Origin: Agrypnia vestita
Taxonomy: Eukaryota > Arthropoda > Insecta > Trichoptera > Phryganeidae
NCBI GenBank assembly: GCA_016648135.1
Contig: JADDOH010004207.1
Location: forward strand, 124,001-188,000
DNA length: 64,000 nt
Direction: 5' to 3'
In this document: piece after piece, positions 55,525 through 64,000 of the stretch
Numbering within the stretch: the stretch's first letter is position 1
Layout of the letters: each line of letters begins with the position of its first letter
Made by a program: the position numbers and the translations under genes
Notes under the pieces: model-generated
Databases searched by the model: none
What the model was told of the DNA's origin: nothing
What the model saw: the letters and a program-made list of their open reading frames with translations, nothing else

Positions 55525-55760
55525 CTACCCTGCCCGGCTTTTACGACCACCTCTGTCTCGGTCCGTTTCAGGCACAATCTCTGACAGTATACCTGTTTTT
55601 AGTGTAACGATGGATATTGGACTGCCTACTAGATGTTTCTTTCTACTGAGTGGTCTCGGAGGTTTTGAATGCTTTACTGCTTGGGTATTCTCAATCCTTG
55701 TAAGAATTGGTTCTGCGATAAATAATTTCAAATGTTTTAGTTCCTCGTACAGTGAATATA
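55525..55760 (-). other. G+C-richer open segment, unrecognised protein
   Basis: A minus frame of 68 codons contains KHSKPPRPLSRKKHL, then SPISIVTLKTGILSEIV, then ETDRDRGGRKSRAG. The basic/proline block followed by a TLKTG segment faintly recalls the C-terminal linker of pogo-type transposases, but no DDE domain is present and I do not claim the family. The block stands out in composition from its flanks. The overlapping 90-codon plus frame is the alternative reading. Confidence 0.25.
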
Positions 55761-58187
55761 CAGTGCATCCTTAATATTAATAATTTATGTTTCCGAGGTA
55801 AGCTTGGATATCAAAAAATAAGAATATTAAACAAATTTCTCCCATATTGAAGAAATTTCGAAAGATTAAAAAATTAAAAATATGTGGTTAGGTAATGTTA
55901 GGTTAGGTTGGGTTGGAAGGAGAGATACCTTCATCATTACGTCAGGTAATGTCAATATTTAACTCTTTTGGCGAATATCAAATAAAAATTTCAACGAAAA
56001 AATAGCCAAATTTTAAAGCCAATTCATTGGCTTGAGTGCCAAGTGAATTTGTAAAATAAATAAAAGATTCTAATGGTCCGACGATTTTAATCTGATACAA
56101 ATTTTTAATTAATTATTTAGATTTTTATATATCTATATCTATATAATTCATATATAATACTTATAATCCGAGCAATGCAAAATGAAAGGAGAGCGAAGTT
56201 TATTGAAAACCATTTTAGAATAGAATTAGATAGAAGTGATATTCAAATGTTTTAGGTATTCAATTTTTCATAGTCATTGTAGACACATTACTTTTGCTGC
56301 TATTTTTCTGACACAAAATTATTACCTGCAGGAATTATTGTTGACTGCATTTGCACAAATAACCAACTGCCGAAAACAAATCTTGATTCATTTAGTTGCT
56401 CAGTAAACTGTATTTTTTCGTTATTTAATATACGCGAACATATACGGAATTTTTTTTTCATATAATATATTATTTTTACTTTCGTTTTTGCTTTTGTATT
56501 CAATATGTTACGTTATATTGTGTTTAATATTTATAATTGTTTTATATTTGGTTCTCACTAAATCGTAAGCTGCTCAATTCGACAAAGGTTCATCCTAATG
56601 AGATGACTGGCTTTTTTTCTAACTAACATGTATTAAGTTCAAGATAAGTAATAAAAAAATATTAAATATAAAAAGTGATGTCAGTATTTATATTCGGTAG
56701 ACTGATGACAACGATACGTTATGTAACTTACATTTTTTTGTTTTAAAAAAAATACAGTTGGTTTCCAAGAAATAATTAGAACTTACGAGAAATTAGCACT
56801 ATTTTTTTGCATCTTAAGTGTTTTTAATCTTTTGCGGGTTACAGAATGTAGATTTTTTCGCTGCTATAATGGAAAAGCTTTCCACTACTTGTGCATTCAT
56901 CGTATATCAGACGCTAGTCTCTGCAAAACCTGCAGTAAACGGTAGATTACTTAATTCTCCCAACAGGGTTGCTGGTGGGGATTTATTTTTTCAGACTAAA
57001 TTAAGGAATAATGGTTCTGATAAGCCTTCAGTGATTTGTTCGGCTTGTTTTTTCCCTTTAATTAATCCCTTTAGGCTACGGACTATTTTTAAAAAGCGAT
57101 GTTTTTCTCGACCCACGAGACCAAAATGAGTTTTTCTTAATATGTTTATATACGCTGGTACTTATTTATCTTTGTTAACATTTTAGCTCTGTTCTGCGTT
57201 CTGTGTTTTTTGTTTTTACAATTACAATAATCCCTCTGTATTAAGAAAGATTAATATTTTTTCTTATATTAATATAAATTATTACTATATCTTGAACTGC
57301 TCGCCAGTTACTCTTTGTAAATGAATAACAATATGGAAAAGTACTTATCTTAATTAAAATACACCACTCAATGCTTAAATTACTTTTTAAGTGGACATTT
57401 TTCTACCGACGAGTGATTGTCATATTTGAATAATTATTCTCAAAATTATCATCATATCCCACGCTCCATTTATCACAAATCAGTTGCTTTAGAAGAGTTG
57501 ATGAATAAAATTTGGTTTATCCCAAATAAAATTTTTATTTGACATGAATGGTAATTTTAATATGATTTTTAATAAGGTTAAAGAATTTGAAATAAAATGT
57601 AAATAATGACATTTCAATGATGTTTTTAAATGAATCAATTTTAACATTAATATTTATTTAATTTTATTTTAAGCTCACTGTTTGTGTATACAGATAAAAT
57701 GGCATATATTTAAGAAAACAAAAATAATACTAATTATTTTAAAGCACCCTAAGATTATTTTTTTAACTAATTCTTACCAAGATTAATTTACTAATCAAAA
57801 TCTATTTTTTTATATTTATAAATCGTATATATTTTCTATGATATAAAACTAAATACTAAAGTAATAATAAATAGGGAAGGTTCTTTTATTATACTATTTT
57901 TTATTTTATTTTATTAAAAAACTTTTAAAAATAAAATGTGCTTGTTCTCCTAATCCCATACACAAGTCTTGACTTTGATGTGACAGAAATAACGAAAAAA
58001 ATGTTACCTAATTATGTGATATATGTAAAACATATTGTCAAAAAATAATTACATATGTAATTAAAATCAAATAAAAAAAGGATAGGAATTTAAGGCGTGG
58101 CCTCATTGGTGGCGGAGACCCGATTTTGAAATTTTTTAAATATTCATTTTATGGAACGATGATGAAGATATATAAAACCGGTCATCG
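55761..58187. other. Long A+T-rich spacer, no supported gene
   Basis: It includes GTTAGGTTAGGTTGGGTTGG at about 55899-55918. A plus frame of 103 codons (56818-57129) has no recognisable domain. The remainder is extremely A+T-rich. Confidence 0.4.
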
Positions 58188-60589
58188 TTAAAAATAATGA
58201 ATAAGATTTATATAAAGTTGGTAATTTTTTAAAATTAATGTTGTAAACTTATTTTTACCAGCTTCATATCTAGAGGGTAGATTCGTTTTAAAAGCTATTG
58301 GAACCTTGGTAATATAAGGATACCTGAAAAATAATTTGACGGTTTCGAACATGAAAATTGCCGCAAAGAAAGTAGTATAAAATTTGAGGAAAATAGTTGA
58401 GTTGACCGTACTTTGCAAAATTAGATATTTTATGACGGTTTTAGTTTCGTATGGTGACTGCACCCTTAGCCAAAGTCCCGTTGCTCCTGTACTAAAAATT
58501 CTTACCACGGTACTGATTTTTCGAGACTTAAATTATTTTTTCACGATAAAAGCTGTCATTAGGATTCATACATTATATTGATCCTTGGGACCTTCTCCAC
58601 GAAGCAAATATTATAAGAAAAAATATTTACTATATATCAAAGACAGAAAATTTCTTCGGCTAGACAAAGATTTAAAAAAAAATGATTTAAGTACAATTGT
58701 ATCAAAAATTATGCACACAAATAAAAAATAATAATAATTGCTGTTTTTTTTTAAAATCACCTCAAGGACTCTTTACATACAAAAACACACCACACACTCC
58801 AGTGTTTCAGTGTTATTTTGTTTGCAGAAATACTTCATTTATTTTCATAATAATACACCTCTTCAAAAAACTGAAGTAATTTGGTGTGCATTTTTCTATA
58901 AGTAATGTGGAAAGTAAATGTAGTTTACCGAACGGCGTACAATAATTGAAAGATAACATAGAAGCAGAATAATTTAATACTAAATATAGTTTACATCGGC
59001 TTTTACAGTTTCCCGTGCACCTTCTGTGTAGCAAAATGTGTATTCAAATGAGTTTATAGTCCAAGTTTTATTAAATACATAATCAGCCATAAAGAAAACT
59101 TAATCTGGGCGGCGTTTACTTATTTTGAGGCAAGTTTACATTAGAACTTTTCGCTTATTATGAAATTATTTAGCATGGGAAAGATAACATAAATTATTAT
59201 TGTATTCAAAAGTTTTGATAAATGCCCAGAGTTTTAAACGTTACTCCGATATTAAATAAGTTTTCAATTTACATTATTCACAGCTTATCGGAATGAATAA
59301 TTCACTAAAAAATGGCCAGTTTCAAAGGAATAGCGTATTTGAAATTCCTTAAACATTAACCCGAAAAAAGTAACCCACATAAAAGACCTAACCCGGGTTC
59401 GTGCGGGGGTGGCCAGGGGATGAGAAATGGCTGAGGGGATGGAAAGATTACTCCGAAGCCTTTTGCAAGACGGAGAAAAGCACACAGTCGTTATTCCACA
59501 TCACATCAGAATGCTGCAGATATAACATATTTTCTCCGAGACTAATTTCAATTGTTTATATGTATTGGGCAAGGCTTTATTCATTTTATTCTGAACATTT
59601 TCCAATTACTCGTGATTGGATTTTGCACGTGAAAATAATCAAACGTGTCAGATTCAGTAATTGAGTTACTCGTAGGTGATACCTTGCTTTACATATAAAT
59701 AATTCTACAATAGATTCAATACATACGATTCAATAAGATAGAGTTTAGTGAGTCAACTCTGTCTATACATCTATTCTAATTAAATATAAAACCGAAAATA
59801 GATCAATGATTCAATTAAGATATTCAGTAGGCGTAGGTACACCCGTAAAAATTATTATATATATAATTAACATATTATTCATATTTTAATATTTCATAAT
59901 ATTCTGCCAGATAAATATTTCATTTCGATTTTTTTTCTCAAATATACGGTTAAATAAAAGTCATACTTCTTGTTCCCACTGCACGCGCCTGCTATTTCGT
60001 CTACTCGAGGCGCTGCTGTCCGCGTGTTAAGAGGTTCCAGTCTCTCTTCAGTCATATAATTTTGTTTTTACCCGTGAATTCCAGGATGTTACGGACTTAC
60101 GGGATAGATATACAAATGAATTATTTTATTTAGATTACACCTATAATCAAAAATAATCTCCAAATAAAAAACGCACGCACATAAAGTGACATAAAATCTA
60201 GCAACTTGGCAAGTAGAATCTATGATAGGTATTCCTTCTGTATCGCATAAAAAATTAAATACTCTTGTCTTCGTGTTACTTTTATTGCTATTGTTCTACG
60301 CTATAATCTTTTATTTGCAAGTAAGTGTAAGTTTGAAGTTGTAAGTGTACGTGTCAGTGTAAGCTGTAGTTATTAATGTAGTCATACCTTTAAAAAATAA
60401 GTATTAGAGAGATATTTTATATATTTATATAGGGAGAAGTTTTATAAGAGATTTTTTTGTAATTTTAAGAAATTACAAAAAAATATCTCGTAGATAGGTT
60501 ACTTGAACAAAATAATGCTATGTGTTTCCCCGTCTCATGATAAATATTTTTAAATCAATAGTCAGTAATGCTCTATTGATGGAAAGTAA
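58188..60589. other. Long spacer, no supported gene
   Basis: A minus frame of 106 codons (58508-58188) and a plus frame of 87 codons (59401-59664) are unrecognised. A mixed patch at 59395-59470 (GGGGGTGGCCAGGGGATGAG) and another at 59980-60050 (CACTGCACGCGCCTGC) interrupt A+T-rich DNA. Confidence 0.35.
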
Positions 60590-61015
60590 TACAATTCAAG
60601 ATATTATGTACGAGTATACAAACTACAAATAGTACAAAACAGAGCGATGTGCATAAACTGAAGTATATAGGAGAACTAAAATAACAAAAATGTTGAATGC
60701 CCTAGGACTAGAAACCGTAAATCAAAGAATAAAGTATAATGCAGTGGTGCAAATATTTAAAATTAAACATGGATTAGTACCCAAATACTTAGATAACAGG
60801 ATGAAGCTGAATAAGGATTTTCATTCTCACAATACAAGAAGAAGCGACAACATACATAAGACTACCAAATAAAAAGAAAAAAACCTCACAAAATTTTATG
60901 ATATATAGAGATATAAAAATCTTCGATAGCTGCCAAAGGAAATTCAAAACACGGAGAATATAAGAAGGTTTAAAGTGAAGTGCAAAAATTTTATTGTAAA
61001 AACTTTTAAATGATT
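60590..61015 (+). pseudogene. Non-LTR reverse-transcriptase C-terminal region
   Basis: Plus-strand fragments in order: QIVQNRAMCIN, then an open frame from 60690 (LNALGLETVNQRIKYNAV, QIFKIKHGLVPKYL, HNTRRSDNIHKTTK, stop), then LPKEIQN, RRFKVKCKNFIVKTFK and a stop near 61011. This is the familiar order QNRAxRxI, LxWLxVxxRI, KxxxGLAPKYL, NTRxxxxLxxP, LPxEIR, FKxxLKxxL of jockey/CR1-like polymerases. The missing palm and endonuclease domains reflect 5' truncation. Several stops and frameshifts make it inactive. It is the best-preserved relic of this lineage in the window. Confidence 0.82.
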
Positions 61016-61095
61016 AGACAGAATGCAATATGTCTAAGTGAAATCATATACTAGCCCACACAACATTATGTGTGGAACTATATAATTAATATAAA
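61016..61095 (+). repeat. 3' UTR hairpin and A-rich tail of the relic
   Basis: CCCACACAACATTATGTGTG forms a hairpin (CCACACA/TGTGTGG) at about 61056-61076, followed by ATATAAATAAATAAATC. A terminal hairpin plus an AATAAA-type tail fits target-primed reverse transcription of CR1-like elements. Confidence 0.6.
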
Positions 61096-61280
61096 TAAAT
61101 AAATCTTAATTAAGAACGATTGTACTTAATCTTTAGGGAACGTTCAATTTCTACTCGTAAGATAGCTGAAAGAATTTGATATAAAAAACATTAATATATT
61201 TTACAATACGAACCGTAGGTATATACCTAATCGCTCCTGCCTTTTTCTCTTAAATGAAACGTATTAATTGTCTATGATTG
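61096..61280. other. No recognisable gene
   Basis: A+T-rich sequence. Confidence 0.4.
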
Positions 61281-61645
61281 TGAGAGAAGTCGTGACAAGA
61301 GGGCAATACAGAAGCGCCTATTATGTTGTCCGTACGTAACAAAAGATGTCACTTTGAGAACGCTTGCGTCTGTTTCCGAACTCAGCCGCGTTTTGGCGAG
61401 ACAAAAGATGTCGCCTAATTTACAAGCGAGATTATGCCGAATAACGTTATTTCCTGAGATTCTCCTGACAAGATGTCGTTTTGTGTATCATTAGCTTATT
61501 CTCTTATTAAGTTTTACTGCCGACTGTTAACCCCGGATTTAGTCTGGCAATTTCGGGCGTTCGCGCGGCAAAACTGGCTGGCGGGAAATTCATCTCCGCT
61601 ATTTACGGGCGATACCGTTCCTGACGTCCATTTGTAAGATTTTAA
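61281..61645. other. Mixed-composition unique block with repeated AAGATGTC
   Basis: AAAAGATGTC occurs at about 61341 and 61401, with ACAAGATGTCG at about 61469, inside a less A+T-rich block (GGCGTTCGCGCGGC, GGCTGGCGGGAAATTC). AGACAAAAGATGTC is nearly repeated. Spacing of about 60-70 bp suggests a weak periodic element. No protein is recognised. Confidence 0.3.
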
Positions 61646-62331
61646 TTATGAGATATGGCGTGTTTATTTCGGGGATATTTATTCAGCGTAATGTACCAAA
61701 TGTTTCAAAGAATATTTTTAAATAAATAAATTTTAATAATCATTGTTTACATTTGTGAATCTGTAGGTACGAGAAACTTTCGATATTAATAAAACGATTC
61801 TATTAATTTTCGCGACTTCTGATTGAAAAGCGTTAAAAATGGTACATTCAGGTTGAACACGTGTTTTTTGTCAAAAAAAATCACCCTCGAGTCCCATAAT
61901 GCAATGGCGAATACAGTTAATTCTCAAATATTCAGGTAAAGTTCATTAGTTTAAATACAAGTCTTAATTCCGATGTATCTTTTTCGCCCTTTATTACCGA
62001 CCGTATTCCCAAAATAAGAAGATTGTGATTTTAGTGATTGTTTTCCCAAAACTCAAAAATAGACATGACGTGAATTTTCACTTTCCGCTTTATACGGTGA
62101 TTACTACCTCAATTCTCAAAAACAGACGGGACGGAGGGTTTATTTATGCAATTACTTAATTAATTTCCATTTACGATTTTGAAATTTATATGAGACCTTT
62201 GGAAAGTAGTTGGGAATCTACAAGGTCTTACTAGTGTAATATATTGATTGAGAGGAATGTAGTGTATAAGGGATTGTCATTAAAAACCTTTGACAGGAAG
62301 TAGAAATTGCGTTCTGTGTTTTTGTCATTAA
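61646..62331. other. No recognisable gene
   Basis: A+T-rich sequence; the 69-codon minus frame overlaps the hammerhead region and is incidental. Confidence 0.4.
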
Positions 62332-62420
62332 TTCACCTGATGAAGGAAACGGACGTTTCCGAAACATGTAGTGAAACAAGTGCTCAAATATAAGTGGAAA
62401 AAAACAAAGTTCATTGTTTT
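62332..62420 (+). ncRNA. Penelope-like 3' end with intact-looking hammerhead motif
   Basis: Stem I strand TTCAC (62332-62336), core CTGATGA (62337-62343), one A, stem II GGAAAC / GTTTCC closed by GGAC, core GAAA (62361-62364), CATG with TA, then the other stem I strand GTGAA (62371-62375). All conserved core bases are present and stem I pairs 5 bp perfectly. Predicted cleavage follows A62370. ACATGT around stem III is self-complementary, fitting dimer action as described for small hammerheads of Penelope-like elements. ATATAAGTGG and AACAAAGTTCATTG follow, as in the other 3' ends. Activity untested. Confidence 0.72.
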
Positions 62421-62505
62421 CTTTCATTATTTATTTAAAAACCTTTTTTTTTAACATTTGGAGTTTGCATTGAAGTGAATTCTACATAGGAGAATTTCTT
62501 GTACT
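62421..62505. other. No recognisable gene
   Basis: A+T-rich spacer. Confidence 0.4.
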
Positions 62506-62680
62506 TTAGAAGGAGGAGAAACAACCTTTGCTTATCAACTTATCATCACGCCGTATCTTTGCAGAGATGGGCAGAAGATAATAGTCACACTCTTCTGCTT
62601 TGGCACTACTCTTGCCTTGTAGACTTTTGTTCATCTTCTAATGCCCTTCGGTTGTTGAGGCTTTAATAAGCTCGTCTTCC
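62506..62680 (-). pseudogene. Non-LTR polymerase end relic, inverted
   Basis: The minus strand carries CCTCAACAACCGAAGGGCAT, AGAAGATGAACAAAAGTC and TCTGCCCATCTCTGC, which follow SLNNRRACMRRCMN, CQDRR and LSAYP of the 10.4 kb relic with frameshifts. It lies head to head with the next fragment. Confidence 0.6.
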
Positions 62681-62749
62681 AAAAGAAACGAAAAAACATA
62701 TTACAATTGAATGTAGAGTAGTTTTTAGCACATTCGATACAATAAAGAA

Positions 62750-62860
62750 AAGGTTTGCTGAGATGAGAGGCTTGATCGTGTGAAATGCGTGAGCGAGGAA
62801 AGGATGATAAAGAAAATATAGGAGATGAGTGTTAGATACAAGACAGCAGAATAGAGAATT
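62750..62860 (+). pseudogene. Non-LTR polymerase middle relic
   Basis: GCTGAGATGAGAGGC, GTGAGCGAGGAAAGGATGAT and AAAGAAAATATAGGAGATGA parallel the stretch coding SLRCSGHIERMNEERM and RKIYNAS at 10.57-10.64 kb. Together with the inverted piece at 62.5 kb it suggests one copy broken by inversion, or two truncated insertions. Confidence 0.55.
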
Positions 62861-63062
62861 AACCTCCGGTTTATTATGCCACTTAGGTACTCCGCTTAAT
62901 TATTTCGCTCGATATCTATCTCACGATCGGTCACCCTGGCCGTCGCCTCGCGGCCGACTTCGCACCGAACGCAATGTCAAAACACGACTCAACTTCACGC
63001 CGCGACGTATTTCCACTATTTATACCAGCGAACGCTGGTTTTTTCGAACTTCCTAGATTATT
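62861..63062. other. G+C-rich unique block
   Basis: GGCCGTCGCCTCGCGGCCGA at about 62939-62958 lies in a less A+T-rich block with a 75-codon plus frame that I do not recognise. Possibly regulatory; no gene supported. Confidence 0.3.
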
Positions 63063-63774
63063 CTAGTGTTTAGGATGAGGTTCTCGCCATTTCTGGGCTG
63101 TTCTAGTCATTTGGAGACGTTTCCGATTCGCTTAGATTTATAGGAAAAAAGTTTCATGAGAAAGGATTTTTACCAGAAAATCTATAAACAATGATTATAG
63201 ACCATGATTAATTTTGTTACTTTTTAAATATGTATTCAATTATTATATTTTTCATATTACATCTTTATAAAAAATGATTAAATTTTCAATATTAAATATA
63301 TATAAATTTATTCTTTATGATATTTTATTTTATAAAAATATTAATCAGTGCTTTAGTTCACTTGAGTATATTTTATCCATCATAATTCACCCACTTAATG
63401 TTCAATTAATATCTAAATAAAATAATTCTGTAATCATCAAGTGTACGTTTAATTTAGTTCCACAAAATGACTTACCTTAACGACATATTTTTTCTAGAAC
63501 GTTTTTTTGCTGTCTATATTAATTAAATCACCTAATATCAATATCCAGATAAATACTCAATAAATAAAATTAAGAGATAATTACAATGAACTTGTAAAGT
63601 ATTCACAAATTTGCCAAGAATCACGTACTTTTGATAACTTCGAATATTCTACAACTAAATCAAAATATGTAAAAAAGTTAGAATTTTACATACATATGTA
63701 TTTATATTATTTATGTAGAATAATTCTGTGAATGAAAAAAAATGAAAGTGCTGAGATCCATTACTGGAAAAACT
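63063..63774. other. A+T-rich spacer, no gene
   Basis: No open frames, repeats or G+C-rich patches recognised. Confidence 0.45.
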
Positions 63775-64000
63775 TTACGTGATCATGTCATACAGACATA
63801 AGGAAAACCTGCAAAATAGAGGACAGAGCGCGATGGAGTTGATCCAGTAAGAGAATCTGAAGAGATCACGTAGCCAAAATAGACAGTCACAGGCTCATGC
63901 ATACAGCAGCGAATGAAATCCCCTCTGGAAGACGCCCACCGAGAAGACCACTGAAATGATGAAGGGATAGCTGGACCTCATCATTCCAGGAGGCGTAGTT
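63775..64000 (+). pseudogene. Non-LTR polymerase C-terminal relic, third lineage (runs to window end)
   Basis: One plus frame reads DRARWS, stop, SSKRI, stop, RDHVAKIDSHRLMHTAA, NEIPSGRRPPRRPLK, stops, RDSWTSSFQEA. The order RW-GHVAxxD-xR, GRRPxxRPxxRW-DS matches the tail of R1/RTE-like insect polymerases. Four in-frame stops make it inactive. It is distinct from the 10.4 kb and 48.9 kb types and may continue past the window. Confidence 0.7.

Noticed and set aside
55899..55918. Interstitial telomere-like TTAGG repeat
   Set aside because: Only about two units within a GGTTAGGTT string that is common in insect DNA; not a telomeric array.
58188..58508. 106-codon minus frame as a gene
   Set aside because: A+T-rich composition, no domain, no start context or splice evidence; long frames of this size are expected by chance in 64 kb.
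1..64000. CRISPR array, rRNA genes, prokaryotic operons or phage modules
   Set aside because: No regularly spaced direct repeats, no rRNA-like conserved blocks and no dense coding; all evidence is eukaryotic.
1..64000. Helitron or LTR retrotransposon copies
   Set aside because: I found no convincing pair of LTRs with primer-binding site and no terminal hairpin plus CTRR end shared among copies. The 47.4-48.4 kb block might be LTR-derived, but that cannot be supported from this window alone.

Overview
This looks like a 64 kb piece of nuclear DNA from an insect, probably a moth or butterfly. It is very A+T rich and full of decayed retroelements and short non-autonomous repeats. It has tRNA-Glu-like SINE heads and many TAGGTACCTACC-type strings, which are common in lepidopteran DNA. 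There is no operon structure and no convincing host protein gene. The longest open frames (about 100-124 codons) are antisense shadows of retroelement relics or chance frames. The window is best read as intergenic or intronic DNA; the order-level assignment is an inference.

Layout: 1-9.5 kb holds copies of a foldback MITE family (called M1 here; TATAAAAG at each end), one 0.5 kb repeat (R family) and two G+C-rich patches. 9.4-20 kb holds a nearly open reverse-transcriptase (RT) tail at 10.4 kb, more M1, a perfect-looking foldback at 15 kb, two SINE pieces, a reversed RT tail at 18 kb and a Penelope-like 3' end at 19.5 kb. 20-30 kb has an inverted pair of a 0.2 kb repeat, a 185-bp tandem duplication, a second R copy with a different interior, another RT tail, a G+C-richer block at 28 kb and a decayed RT at 29 kb. 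30-46 kb alternates unique G+C-rich islands (30.4, 32, 38, 40.6, 45.5 kb) with R copies, a 2 kb inverted-repeat unit and Penelope-like scraps. 46-64 kb holds a cluster of heat-shock-element-like sites (47.4-48.4 kb), several RT tails, a striking 420-bp inverted duplication carrying hammerhead-ribozyme motifs (51.15-51.57 kb), a TATA-box candidate promoter (52.35 kb), two SINEs and an intact-looking hammerhead motif at 62.33 kb.

The strongest signal is a set of self-cleaving hammerhead-like motifs of the kind known from Penelope-like elements: CTGANGA, a stem II hairpin, GAAAC, a tiny self-complementary stem III, then a complementary stem I. At 51.2/51.5 kb two copies sit in opposite arms of a nearly perfect 190-bp inverted repeat, and a third complete-looking copy lies at 62.33 kb. 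Decayed relatives lie at 19.57, 34.56 and 37.38 kb, and a second, more degenerate family lies at 12.85, 13.2, 33.8 and 41.0 kb.

Most protein-coding relics are carboxyl ends of non-LTR retrotransposon polymerases, as expected from 5' truncation. Repeat family names (M1, R, F, G, T, SINE1, SINE2) are local labels. Family comparisons were made by eye within this window only.
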